Source: Tolypothrix bouteillei VB521301
Lineage (GTDB): Bacteria > Cyanobacteriota > Cyanobacteriia > Cyanobacteriales > Nostocaceae
DNA: 64,000 nt
Direction: 5' to 3'
Assembly: GCF_000760695.4 (NCBI RefSeq)
Contig: NZ_JHEG04000001.1
Location: 1,334,717-1,398,716, forward strand
The translations under genes were made by a program, and so were the position numbers. This document shows, one piece after another, positions 1-8,651 of the stretch. The notes below the pieces were generated by a model. It was not told the DNA's origin and ran no database searches. It saw only the letters and a list, made by a program, of their open reading frames with translations. Every line of letters starts with the position of its first letter. The stretch's first letter is position 1.

Positions 1-92
1 TTTATGGGGCTAAGCAAAACTTCATCCTCAACCCGCCGTGGCTTTTTCTTAGGAAATAGTTGCAATTTGAAAACACTAGAAGAGGCTACCAT
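1..92 (-). CDS. N-terminus of an unidentified protein, cut by window edge
   Basis: The first 30 residues of a minus-strand gene are visible, starting at an ATG that ends at base 92 and preceded by an AAGGAA ribosome site. The peptide begins MVASSSVFKLQL and contains a basic KKKPRR stretch. It follows the substrate-binding protein gene in the same direction. An ABC permease would complete the transporter, so that is the likeliest identity, but this rests on position only. Confidence 0.4.
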   Translation of the reverse strand, partial: MVASSSVFKLQLFPKKKPRRVEDEVLLSPI

Positions 93-173
93 AATTGAGT
101 TCCTTTTTCATACAAAGTATAAATTACAACTGAATGTTCTCTGATTTCCTATTTAAGAAGGATAATTCAGAAT

Positions 174-1244
174 CTAATTTTTCTGAGAAGAAGTGTTTGG
201 GATAATTTTTGAGAACTGAGCTACCCATACATCATCTTTAACTTGGATTGGTTTTGGAATCAGCTTTTGATTGTAAAACAGATCGGCTACTTGTTGTTGT
301 TCGTTAATATACTCATCAGTCATATCAAATACACCAAAATAAGGCCGTTTTTTTAAAGCCCATTCCACAACAGTGGTGTCATATTTAGTTTGCTCTGCTA
401 ATAACTTGGCAACTTCACCTGGGTTAGCCTTTGCCCATTCTTCCGCTTTTTTTTGCTCTTCTAATATCACCCGTACAAGCTCGGGATGATTTTCTGCAAA
501 AGTGCGTGTAGCAATATAGAAAGCTCGTTGAGGAGCAACTTCATTTCCCCTAACAAGAACGCGTATTTCTTGTGCTAACTCTTTCTTAGCTAGATATGGA
601 TCTCCAATAGGCAAAGCATCAACTTTACCTCCTTCAAAAGCTACTTGACTTTCTGGAATGCTGAGGTAAACAGGTTGAATATCATTGAGAGTTAATCCCG
701 CCTTCTCCAGCACTTTTAAAATTAAGTAATGGAGAGCGGTTCCCTTCTGTATTGCAACTTTTTTTCCTTTTAGATCGGCAAGGCTTTTAATAGGTGAATC
801 TTTTTTGACGATAATAGCTTGAGCACCTGCATTAGAACCCGTAGCCGCAACATAAACGATGGGATTATTTCCCACTTGAGCAAAAATCGGTGGCAAATTA
901 CCGACATTACCTATGTCTACACTATTTGCTGCCATCGCTTCCATCATAGGTGGACCGCCTTGGAATTCGATCCACTTAACAGCAATGCCTTCTGAGATAA
1001 AGCGCTGTTCTAAATTTTTCCTTGCTTTTAGAAGGTTCAGACCTGGAGTTCCATTTTGATGACCGATGTTAATTACTTTTAGCTTGGAGTTGCCTTTGGT
1101 TTGTTGAGGCTGAGTATTGCTACGACTTGGCGAGCTACAGCCTGTTAGAGGCAATACCCACATAAACAGACAAGCTGTAAGAGTTAGCCAAAAAGATGAA
1201 ATATGTGTGCGATCGCTTTTTGAATAACAAGTATATTGTACCAT
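174..1244 (-). CDS. Aliphatic sulfonate-type ABC transporter substrate-binding lipoprotein
   Basis: This 356-residue protein looks like the periplasmic binding component of an SsuA/nitrate/taurine-type importer. A lipoprotein signal is visible: a hydrophobic stretch at about residues 18-35 followed by LPLTGC, with Cys36 as the lipidation site. The mature part has the family pattern, including GNVGNLPPIFAQ near residue 112 and DLKGKKVAIQKGTALHY near 157. It has its own upstream region, because a terminator hairpin lies between it and the next gene upstream on this strand (the flavin oxidoreductase). The ATPase gene further up and the gene cut at base 1 probably supply the rest of the transporter. 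Sulfonates are inferred as substrate from family resemblance and the DszC-like neighbour. Confidence 0.85.
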   Translation of the reverse strand: MVQYTCYSKSDRTHISSFWLTLTACLFMWVLPLTGCSSPSRSNTQPQQTKGNSKLKVINIGHQNGTPGLNLLKARKNLEQRFISEGIAVKWIEFQGGPPMMEAMAANSVDIGNVGNLPPIFAQVGNNPIVYVAATGSNAGAQAIIVKKDSPIKSLADLKGKKVAIQKGTALHYLILKVLEKAGLTLNDIQPVYLSIPESQVAFEGGKVDALPIGDPYLAKKELAQEIRVLVRGNEVAPQRAFYIATRTFAENHPELVRVILEEQKKAEEWAKANPGEVAKLLAEQTKYDTTVVEWALKKRPYFGVFDMTDEYINEQQQVADLFYNQKLIPKPIQVKDDVWVAQFSKIIPNTSSQKN

Positions 1245-1453
1245 TATTTATTTTAAGTGTTATCACAATCCTGAGTTAGTCGAAATTTTCCATAGATTTA
1301 TAACTTCTTAATTAAAAACAAATAACAGTCCTTTGGGGAAAGTAGTTAAACATTCATACTGTTAAAACATCTTTTGAACGCAATGACTGCTCTTGAAACT
1401 TTCATCATTCTAAGTAACATCTCTTGCTGCTTAAAAAAATTAAAATGTAGGAA

Positions 1454-1482
1454 AAAGGGTGGTTTAAAAACACCCTTTGTTG
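1454..1482 (-). terminator. Rho-independent terminator after the flavin oxidoreductase gene
   Basis: Perfect 7-bp arms (AAGGGTG at 1455-1461, CACCCTT at 1471-1477) enclose a 9-nt AT-rich loop. Read on the minus strand, the stem runs into a short T tract. It lies just after the stop of the 1538-2734 gene, separating that transcript from the substrate-binding protein gene. Confidence 0.65.
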
Positions 1483-1537
1483 GAAGAGCAAAGGAAAAAG
1501 CAAAAGTGATGTTTTAGTTACTAATTACTGCTCGCTG

Positions 1538-2734
1538 TTAACTGTATTGAGTAATAATCGGTAACTCATTGTTTAGTACCCAATTCCCTATGTCGCGAAA
1601 CTTGTAATCTACTGGATCGTGAAGGGTGAAGGTACGCAAATCCCGCCAGTAACGATCGAAGCCATATTGATTGGCAGTAGACCGAGTTCCCGTAACATTA
1701 AAGATGTTATTGACAATTTCTAGCCCTACTGTGGTTGTAAAGGCTTTGGCAGAAAAAACTGCGAGCGCAACTTCTCCCCGTTCTTGAATCGTTAACTCTA
1801 CTCCTTTATTCCATGCTTGCTGGACTTGTAGAGCTACGCGATCGGCTAAGGTGGTAGCAGCTTGAAGTTTTGTCCAAAATTCACCGTAGTTGTGCAAAAT
1901 ATAAGGATCTAATGTAGCTCTATCCACCCCTGAAGTAATCCAAGGTTTTGTCTGGGTTGATGTATAGTGTTTTGCTGCTGTAAAAGCTCCTTCAGTTATA
2001 CCAAGATATACATAAGTTTTTGTTAATTGAGCGATGATTCCCAAAAATGTAGCAAAAGCATTATCAGGAGGAGTAGGATATCCCAAAACTTCATTGTTGT
2101 AGACCAAAACGTTATGAAATGTAAAAGTAGCGCTATCTGTTCGCCTTTGTCCAAAGTTATCCCAATCTTGAAGAGACACGACACCTTCTCTCTCTTTGGG
2201 AATCACAAAAGTTAGCGGTACTTCAACACCATCTTGGATTGCAGCAAACACTCGCAAGTCGGAGATTCCAACACCAGTACCAAAACTCTTTACACCATCA
2301 ACACGAAAATGTGCGCCATCTGGACTAATTTTTAGGCGGGTGTCACGCGTGTTAATCGCATTAGCCCAAAATAAATTCTTCTCAGCAGTTTCCCGATAAT
2401 ACCTGTCTTTTTGTTCGGCTGTACCAGCAACATAACCTAAAGCTGTGAGATTTAGATGGTTACCATACAACTGCCCAATAGATCCATCAGCCTTAGAAAG
2501 TTCTTGGACTATTTTCAAAGCTTCTACCCAAGTCGCTCCAATACCACCGTATTCCTTTGGAACTATCAAGGGCAATAAACCAGTTTCACGCAGTCGCTGC
2601 ACTTCTACATCTGGAGATCCTGCTTGGGCGTCTCGCTCAACTGCTGTTTTAGCGAGTTCTTGAGATAGAGAAGAAGCAATTGCAAGCCAATCTTTGACTG
2701 TTTGAAACTCTTGAGTATCTAGGAGTTGAACCAT
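1538..2734 (-). CDS. Acyl-CoA dehydrogenase-fold flavin monooxygenase, DszC/SfnB-like
   Basis: This 398-residue protein has the acyl-CoA dehydrogenase fold of the DszC/SfnB group: an N-terminal helical domain with VPKEYGGIGATWVEAL near residues 58-73, a central beta domain (VDGVKSFGTGVGISD), and a C-terminal helical domain ending in a FDRYWRDLRTFTLHDP signature near 358-373. That ending resembles FMNH2-dependent sulfur-acquisition oxygenases more than true acyl-CoA dehydrogenases. The family oxidises organosulfur compounds during sulfur starvation. Its position between an ABC ATPase and a sulfonate-type binding protein fits. Substrate unknown; a classical dehydrogenase is the less likely alternative. 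Confidence 0.8.
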   Translation of the reverse strand: MVQLLDTQEFQTVKDWLAIASSLSQELAKTAVERDAQAGSPDVEVQRLRETGLLPLIVPKEYGGIGATWVEALKIVQELSKADGSIGQLYGNHLNLTALGYVAGTAEQKDRYYRETAEKNLFWANAINTRDTRLKISPDGAHFRVDGVKSFGTGVGISDLRVFAAIQDGVEVPLTFVIPKEREGVVSLQDWDNFGQRRTDSATFTFHNVLVYNNEVLGYPTPPDNAFATFLGIIAQLTKTYVYLGITEGAFTAAKHYTSTQTKPWITSGVDRATLDPYILHNYGEFWTKLQAATTLADRVALQVQQAWNKGVELTIQERGEVALAVFSAKAFTTTVGLEIVNNIFNVTGTRSTANQYGFDRYWRDLRTFTLHDPVDYKFRDIGNWVLNNELPIITQYS

Positions 2735-2815
2735 TAACCAATTCCTCTGTTGTTGTAATGACTGATAATTGGATATCGAGCATTGGTATGACTCTTGTTC
2801 TCTCAGTCTTTTGAG

Positions 2816-3607
2816 CTAATTAATCACTTCCACTAGCTCGCGATCGCTTTTTTGTTCTTGCTGCTGACCCATCACGCGTTGCAGAATATGTTCCACTGTC
2901 TGAGCAAACACTGCGTTTCCTCTTGCTCTGGGGCGGGGAAGGGCTATTCTTTGATCCAATGCGATCGCCCCGTTTTCAATTAATACCACTCGATCTGCCA
3001 GAACAACGGCTTCTTCGACATCATGGGTAATCAAGAGGGTAGTAAATTTCTGTTCTTGCCACAAATCTTCTAACAATTGCTGCATTTCAATACGGGTAAG
3101 AGCATCTAAGGCTCCAAGAGGTTCATCTAGAAGTAATAACGAGGGCTTACCAGCTAATGCTCTTGCTAAAGCTACCCGTTGGCGCTGTCCGCCGGAAAGC
3201 ACAGATGGCCATTCATGAGCGCGATCTTCAAGACCTACACATCGAAGAACGTGCAAGGCAGTCTGTTTTGCATACACTTTAGATTTTGAATTAAACAAAC
3301 CCAATTCCACATTTGCCAGTACCCTCTGCCAAGGCAAAAGGCGTGCATCCTGAAACATCATTCGCACCTTTGAATTAAGACGACCGTGCGCTTGATTTCC
3401 ATCTAGATACACTTTCCCTGTCGTGGGAGCATCCAGCCCTGCAACTAGGCGTAACATTGTACTCTTACCACAGCCACTGCGACCTACAATGGCTACAAAC
3501 TCTCCTGGCATGATATCCAAGTCCAATCCTCTTAAGACTGTTTTTGCCCCAAAGGACTTCTTTAGCCTTTCCAGTTTTAAATGCATTCCACGAGTTTCAA
3601 AATCCAT
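2816..3607 (-). CDS. ABC transporter ATP-binding protein, sulfonate/nitrate family (SsuB-like)
   Basis: This is the 263-residue ATPase of the adjacent importer. All nucleotide-binding motifs are present: Walker [10 protein letters not shown] at about 42-50, Q-loop [11 protein letters not shown], signature [14 protein letters not shown] from 137, Walker B LLLLDEP at 157-163, and the switch ITHD. The frame stays open upstream to 3790, but I place the start at the ATG ending at 3607, because GGAGG lies 11 bases before it and the family alignment begins there. The longer version would add an AT-rich, unconserved 61-residue stretch. It lies 81 bases upstream of the DszC-like gene and is probably co-transcribed with it. 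No permease gene sits between them. Confidence 0.85.
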   Translation of the reverse strand: MDFETRGMHLKLERLKKSFGAKTVLRGLDLDIMPGEFVAIVGRSGCGKSTMLRLVAGLDAPTTGKVYLDGNQAHGRLNSKVRMMFQDARLLPWQRVLANVELGLFNSKSKVYAKQTALHVLRCVGLEDRAHEWPSVLSGGQRQRVALARALAGKPSLLLLDEPLGALDALTRIEMQQLLEDLWQEQKFTTLLITHDVEEAVVLADRVVLIENGAIALDQRIALPRPRARGNAVFAQTVEHILQRVMGQQQEQKSDRELVEVIN

Positions 3608-3805
3608 CTCAAAAAAGACCTCCAACAATGTATATCGTGTAAACTCTATGTCAGTTACTGTGTTATTAAACTTAAAAAATACGGTAATTTGATAAAGTTG
3701 CCGTAATTTGTTTCTAATAATTTTGCATAGTTTTATAGCAAAAGCAAGTGTAGTTTGTAAAAAATTACAAACTAGTTTCTCAAAAACCACGGAATAACCG
3801 GTAAC

Positions 3806-3922
3806 TTAACGCAGTTGGCTGCGATCGCCTTTAGTGCTAAGAGAGAATGTTTTAAGTTTTGCAAAGGCTCGATCGAGCTGTGCCTGAGTTAATGCACCAA
3901 AACCAAGAATCAGTCCTCAAGT
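3806..3922 (-). pseudogene. 3' remnant of a MocR/PdxR-type regulator
   Basis: On the minus strand a short open stretch reads GLILGFGALTQAQLDRAF, then AKLKTFSL, and ends at a TAA. This matches the last helix region of GntR/aminotransferase (MocR) regulators, where a GFG-x-L-x-x-x-Q/E pattern precedes the final helix. Upstream of it the frame is closed by stops, so only the tail remains. Identification rests on about 35 residues and is tentative. Confidence 0.4.
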
Positions 3923-3924
3923 TC

Positions 3925-4212
3925 AAAAACAGGTTTCAGTTCTACCGATACCGGAATTCCCACAGTAGGTATTGTTATTGACCACAGTGTTGTACTCATC
4001 GGGTCCTGTAACACCATTAATGCAGAACTGACCGCCCCTTCGCTGAGAAAATAGCCTAATATTCTACCACATCCGAGCCGTTTCGACTAACATCTCTGCC
4101 CCTTCTTTGAAGAGAAATTTCTCATCCCCTGTCGTTTCAACATACTTTTTCAGAGCATACATGATATCTGCATTAATGTGATATTGAACAGTTCCAGCCG
4201 CATAATAGGCAG
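3925..4212 (-). pseudogene. Fragment of a GH65 kojibiose/maltose phosphorylase-type gene
   Basis: Translating the minus strand gives YYAAGTVQYHINADIMYALK, then YVETTGDEKFLFKEGAEML, VETARMW, a TAG stop, and then GGQFCINGVTGPDEYNTVVN in the same frame. These are the catalytic-domain blocks of glycoside hydrolase family 65 phosphorylases; the Glu in GPDEY is the usual general acid. Both ends are missing and a stop interrupts the frame, so the gene is dead. Less than a tenth of a normal gene of about 750 codons is left. It directly abuts the MocR remnant. Confidence 0.75.
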
Positions 4213-4524
4213 ACTAAGGATTTTAAGATTTTTGCAATATCACTGAATCCTTGACGCAAAAAAGCGAAGACGAAAGGCATTTAGCGTCTATATTAATAAG
4301 TTGTGAATTTCCAATGGGTGAGCGATTGCTTGAAAAGCAGTATTTAGAGGGGGGAAATGCAGTTAACTTAAATCCCATTCCAATACTGCTTGAGTTAACA
4401 AGATTTTTCATCAGGACAAGCAGGGGGCGTAGGGGAGGAAACAATGGCTTAACTAAGTAGTATTGGGATCGAAGAGGTTTAGTAGGTTATTTCTATATGT
4501 GTTAATTGGTACAAAAAGTAAATT
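4213..4524. other. Non-coding stretch between remnant genes and pentapeptide gene
   Basis: Short open frames exist on both strands, but none has a ribosome site or recognisable protein pattern. It is probably decayed DNA continuing from the GH65 remnant. The last 40 bases may hold the promoter of the pentapeptide-repeat gene. Confidence 0.4.
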
Positions 4525-4779
4525 ATGAACGGTAAAGAATTGCTTAAACGTTACGCTGCCGGAGAGAGAGATTTTAGCGGGGTCGATCTCAAGGGAGCTA
4601 ATCTTAGTGGTGTCCACCGTCGCTTTGATGTTGGGGCTTATGACGAACCCTATCGCCAGGGAATTACTTCCGATTTGAGCGGGATTAACCTCAGTGGTGC
4701 CGATTTGAGTGAGGCTAACTTGAGGGGAGTTAATTTGGCTTCCGCTAACTTGAGTATTGTTAGCACGCTCTTCTATTAA
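4525..4779 (+). CDS. Short pentapeptide-repeat protein, possibly truncated
   Basis: This 84-residue protein has an N-terminal cap (MNGKELLKRYAAGERDF) followed by A(D/N)LSG-type pentapeptides at about 19-30 and 50-77 (DLSGINLSGADLSEANLRG). Such repeats build a right-handed beta-helix. They are broken by a 20-residue charged insert (RRFDVGAYDEPYRQ), a layout common in cyanobacteria. The protein stops abruptly after NLSIVSTLFY, where relatives usually carry more repeats, so it may be a 3'-truncated copy. Function unknown; the region around it is decayed. Confidence 0.6.
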   Translation: MNGKELLKRYAAGERDFSGVDLKGANLSGVHRRFDVGAYDEPYRQGITSDLSGINLSGADLSEANLRGVNLASANLSIVSTLFY

Positions 4780-5239
4780 ATAGCTATCTTCTCATACAGT
4801 CATTTTTAGTTTATTTACCTGCACCTACTTAACTGTATCCCTACACACAAGCTAACTTAATAATGAACCTATTCCTCTGGTAGAAGTTGGGAAATCTAGA
4901 GGCATCTATGATACTTATTAGGGCTACAAAATCAAGCATATACTAAATTATGTATTTAAATTTATAAGCAAAAGTTTTTGTACTGAATAAAAATTTGAGA
5001 TTGCTTTTTCATTTATGGTTTATTAAGTTTTAGTATTTTCAATTTTGGTGAGCTACTCTTTGTTTGTTTCTGGGGCAATACTTAGCTCTCGTACAAGTGT
5101 AAGGAGAATAATGAGTCATTTGCCAATCATAATTCTCATGTACTGCCTAACTCTATTTAGAAATTATTTTGTACTTCTACACCCTATACCTGATACAAAC
5201 TCTTTTTCAAGCAACTCAGTATTAAAGGAGTCATAAAGA
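4780..5239. other. AT-rich intergenic region before the first SDR gene
   Basis: About 460 bases, AT-rich. A 63-codon open frame (5045-5236) has no protein-like pattern and no clear ribosome site. The final bases contain AAGGAG, the ribosome site of the SDR gene, so the 3' part is probably its promoter and leader. Confidence 0.4.
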
Positions 5240-6259
5240 ATGCAACTCAAGCCGATAAATCAGCAAGTTGTCGCAATTGTGGGAGCTTCTAGTGGCATCG
5301 GGCGGGAGACAGCTCGGAAATTTGCCAAAAAAGGAGCATCTCTGGTTGTGTCTGCTCGCAGCCAAGAGGGGCTAGAATCCTTAGTAAACGAAATAGCGAA
5401 CATAGGTGGCAAAGCAATTGCTGTACCCGCTGAGGTGTCTGAGTTCGAGCAAGTTAAAGCTATTGCAGACAAAGCTATTCAAGTATATGGAAAGCTCGAT
5501 ACTTGGGTACACTGTGCTGCCGTCAATCTTTACGCTACCTTTGAGCAGACAACTCCAGAGGAATTTAAGCGCGTCATTGATATAAATTTAATGGGACAGG
5601 TGTACGGAGCGATGGCGGCATTACCTCATCTTAAACGCGAAGGGCGAGGGGCGCTGATTCATATTTCTTCAGTAGAAGCAAGGCGATCGTTTCCATTCCA
5701 CAGTGCCTATGGTGCATCCAAGCATGGAATCGATGGTTTTTTAGAAGCTTTGCGGGTTGAGTTGATGCACGAAAAATTGCCCATTAGCGTCACTAATGTC
5801 ATGCCCGCCTCAATTAACACGCCCTTGTTTAACAAATCCCGCACAAAGTTGGGTGTGAAACCGCAGGGGCTACCACCGTTCTATCAGCCAGAAGCTGTAG
5901 CAGACGCGATTCTTTATGTTGCTGAAAACCCAACGCGTGATATCGTCGTTGGCGATGCAGGACAAGTTATGAATTTCCTACAACGGCTTTCACCCCAGTT
6001 AATGGATGCTTTATTGGTGCAAATAGGGTTTAAGTTGCAAAAGACATCGGAACCCAAGACAGAAGACGCGCCTGACAATCTAATTGAGCCTATTTCAGGT
6101 TTCAATCGGGTTCATGGTGATTTTGGCGAAAAAACACAACCAAGCGTTTCTACGTGGTTAGCAACACATCCAACAGCAAGGTGGAGTATTGTAGCCTTAG
6201 GAACTGTAGCGTTGGGAGTGCTGGCAGTACAAGCCTTCAAAAATAGCGCACTGATTTAG
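5240..6259 (+). CDS. Short-chain dehydrogenase/reductase with C-terminal membrane anchor
   Basis: This 339-residue classical SDR has the NAD(P)-binding motif VGASSGIGRE near residue 14 and the catalytic Ser (HISSVEARR) and YGASK (Tyr about 158, Lys about 162). Past the roughly 240-residue Rossmann domain comes a linker, then a hydrophobic helix near residues 315-333 (WSIVALGTVALGVLAVQAF). That extension would anchor it in a membrane and is seen in a subgroup of bacterial SDRs. Start chosen for AAGGAG nine bases upstream. It heads a plus-strand run of redox genes (5.2-11.8 kb). Substrate unknown. Confidence 0.85.
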   Translation: MQLKPINQQVVAIVGASSGIGRETARKFAKKGASLVVSARSQEGLESLVNEIANIGGKAIAVPAEVSEFEQVKAIADKAIQVYGKLDTWVHCAAVNLYATFEQTTPEEFKRVIDINLMGQVYGAMAALPHLKREGRGALIHISSVEARRSFPFHSAYGASKHGIDGFLEALRVELMHEKLPISVTNVMPASINTPLFNKSRTKLGVKPQGLPPFYQPEAVADAILYVAENPTRDIVVGDAGQVMNFLQRLSPQLMDALLVQIGFKLQKTSEPKTEDAPDNLIEPISGFNRVHGDFGEKTQPSVSTWLATHPTARWSIVALGTVALGVLAVQAFKNSALI

Positions 6260-6341
6260 GTTAGTTAATTAAAAAGTGGGTTGTTAATTCCCAACGCCCT
6301 TTGAACAATTGCTAACCCAAGCAATGATGTTTTCTACCACG

Positions 6342-6393
6342 GGTTATGACGTATTTTTCAGTCATTAAGTTTATTGAAAAATACGCCATAACC
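6342..6393. promoter_or_regulatory. 19-bp inverted repeat upstream of the second SDR gene
   Basis: Arms 6342-6360 and 6375-6393 are complementary at 18 of 19 positions (core CGTATTTTTCA / TGAAAAATACG) around a 14-base loop. It ends 52 bases before the start codon. It could be a repressor operator or an RNA hairpin in the leader. There is no T tract directly after it, so it is a poor terminator for the preceding gene. Confidence 0.5.
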
Positions 6394-7432
6394 TTAAATA
6401 CGTTACTAATGACCCGAAGCAAAATCATCAGGAGCTACCTATTTTATGAATGCAAACTATCAGAATTTACTTATTCTTACAGCAGCCATCATCGGTACAT
6501 TGCTAAGTTCGCTTTTGTTAGATCGCTGGTGGCGGGAAAGAATATACAATCTAAATGGCAAGACCGTACTCATTACAGGGGGTTCACGGGGGTTAGGTCT
6601 GGTTCTGGCACGTCAGTTGGTTCAAGCAGGAGTAAGGTTGGCAATCTGTGCGCGTGACACAACAGAACTGGAACGGGCGCGTACTGAGCTAGAACAACGA
6701 GGCGCAGAGGTTCTGGCTTTGCCTTGTGATGTGACAGATCGAACCCAGGTTGAGCAGATGGTGCAGCAAGTACGCGATCGCTCCAAAGCGATCGACATCC
6801 TGATTAACAATGCAGGTACTGACATTGTGGGTCCAATGGATGACATGACGATGGAGGACTACGACGACACAATGAAGTTGCATTTTTGGGCACCGCTTTA
6901 CACCACTTATGCCGTTCTACCGTCCATGCGACAACGGCAGGCTGGACGGATTGTTAATATTTCTTCGATTGGTGGTAAAGTCGTTTCCCCACATATGGTG
7001 GCCTATTGTGCCAGTAAGTTTGCCTTAACCGGTCTATCCGAAGGGATGCGGACAGAACTGGCAAAAGAAGGGATTGCTGTCACAACCGTATGTCCCGGTT
7101 TCATCCGCACAGGCGTTGTGGAGCATGTCATTGTGAAAGGTCAGCACCGTAAAGAGTTTGCCTGGTTCAGTATTGCCGATTCATTGCCCTTCATTTCGAC
7201 CAGCGCTGAGAATGTTGCTCGCCAAACCATAGCGGCGGCTCGACGGGGTGATGCAGAATTGATTGTGCCGCTTCCAGCTTGGATTTCTGCTAAGTTCTAT
7301 GCTCTGTTTCCAGGGTTATTTTCCAATCTACTCAGTTTCGTAAATTGGTTGCTACCTGCATCGGGTGGCATTGGTAAAGAGCGTGCTTTTGGAAAAGACA
7401 GCCACTCATTTTTGTCGCCCTCTTGGTTAACT

Positions 7433-8459
7433 TACAGCAGTTTCCGATGTTATGAGGTACAGTTAGTATTAATAAAATCAAAAGATAATACTGTCATGAA
7501 AGCATATTCAGTAGATATTCGAGAAAAAATAGTGGCAGCGCATATTGAGGAAAAAATCTCGATTCGTCAAGTAGCACTCAGATTTGCAGTGAGCAAAAGT
7601 TTAGTACAAAAGCTAGTAAAGCAACAAAAAAGTCATGGTAATTTACAACCATTAAAACCGGGTAAGCCACGATTTAGTCATCTGACAAATGCGGAATTAG
7701 AGTTAAGAGAACTAGTGTCAGAGAATCCGGATGCAACAATAGTGGAATTCTGTGAATTATTTGCGGCAAAGACAGGTAATTGGGTGAGTCAGACGGCAAT
7801 GTGTCGTTCTTTACAAAAATTAGGATTAAATCGCAAAAAAAAACATTGCGGAGTAGCCAAGCAGCAACTCCAAGAGTTCAAAAACTCAGAGTAGAATATT
7901 GGGAAAAAGTCAAGGAGATAGAGCCAGAAAACTTGGTATTTTTAGATGAAACAGGGGTAATACTGGGTTTAGCAAGAACGCATGCACGTTCACAAAAGGG
8001 AACAAGAGTATATGAAATGAAGCCATTTTACCGGGGAGCAAAAGTTACGGTGATTGGAGCAATAAGTCTTAAAAAAGTTGTGGCATTAATGACAATAAAT
8101 AACTCAATGGATAGCCTAGCTTTTGAAGGATTTATTGAGAAGTTCTTATTGCCTCAATTATGGCCGGGAGCAGTAGTAGTTATGGATAATTTACCGGCAC
8201 ATAAACTAGCATCAATCGAACCAATGATTGAATCTGTAGGTGCAAAAGTCTTGTGTTTATCTCCATATTCTCCTGATTTTAATCCCATTGAATTATGGTG
8301 GTCACAACTTAAATCTTTTTTACGTACTTTTTCTCCAACTACAACCGAAATGGTTGATAAAGTTATCTCTGTTGCTCTCGACTTGATGAATCCTCAACAT
8401 TTAAAAAATTGGTTCACTAAGTGCTGTTATTGTACCTCATAACATCGGAATTTGCTGTA
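7433..8459 (+). mobile_element. IS630-family insertion sequence
   Basis: About 1.02 kb bounded by TA dinucleotides (7433-7434 and 8458-8459), the usual IS630/Tc1 target duplication. The ends are inverted repeats of about 28 bp: the left end has ACAGCAGTTTCCGATGTTAT, and the right end read inward has ACAGCAAATTCCGATGTTAT, both continuing GAGGTACA. It carries one two-frame transposase gene. The reading frame of the host gene is restored exactly on excision, so the insertion is recent. Both ends and the catalytic residues look intact, so it may still be mobile. Confidence 0.9.
7496..8442 (+). CDS. IS630-family transposase made by -1 frameshifting
   Basis: Two overlapping frames encode the transposase. 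The first (from ATG 7496) has the helix-turn-helix DNA-binding part (EEKISIRQVALRFAVSKS) and stops at 7894. The second, in the -1 frame, holds the DDE catalytic core: LDETG, MDNLPAHK and PDFNPIELWW supply Asp, Asp and Glu. A run of nine A's at about 7835-7843 lies in the overlap and is a plausible slippage site. A -1 shift there gives one protein of about 315 residues, the normal family length. Two-frame transposases joined by slippage on A runs are known in this family. Confidence 0.85.
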
Positions 8460-8651
8460 TCTGAGCCACAGAGCAGCACGGCGGAACAACGAGATTCCAG
8501 TAGACCAGGCAGATGGAGATAGGGCAGAGTACAGTTCTGTCAAGAACAATGCTCCTTTGGAGTAGCCCCAAGAGGCGATCGCTCCAGTAAGCACCTTTGA
8601 GAAACATGATGAACAGGTTTCTATAGAGATAAGTAGGATTGAGGTACACGC

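Larger units (their letters stand above)
6446..8565 (+). pseudogene. SDR gene interrupted by an IS630-family insertion
   Basis: The 5' part (6446-7434) encodes a membrane-anchored SDR: a hydrophobic helix at residues 7-24, GGSRGLGL near 46, an SSIGGK serine region, and YCASK (Tyr about 184). The frame then runs into an insertion element. Removing 7435-8459, which includes one copy of the duplicated TA, restores one frame through SHRAARRNNEIPVDQADGD to a TAG at 8563-8565. That gives an intact 364-residue protein. As it stands the coding part fuses to insertion sequence, losing the last 35 native residues. The Rossmann domain is complete, so residual activity is possible. Start preceded by AGGAG. 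Confidence 0.85.

Noticed and set aside
3608..3790. N-terminal extension of the ABC ATPase
   Set aside because: No family similarity, AT-rich, and a better ribosome site supports the ATG at 3607.
5045..5236. 63-codon frame upstream of the first SDR
   Set aside because: AT-rich leader sequence without protein-like features; it ends at the SDR ribosome site.
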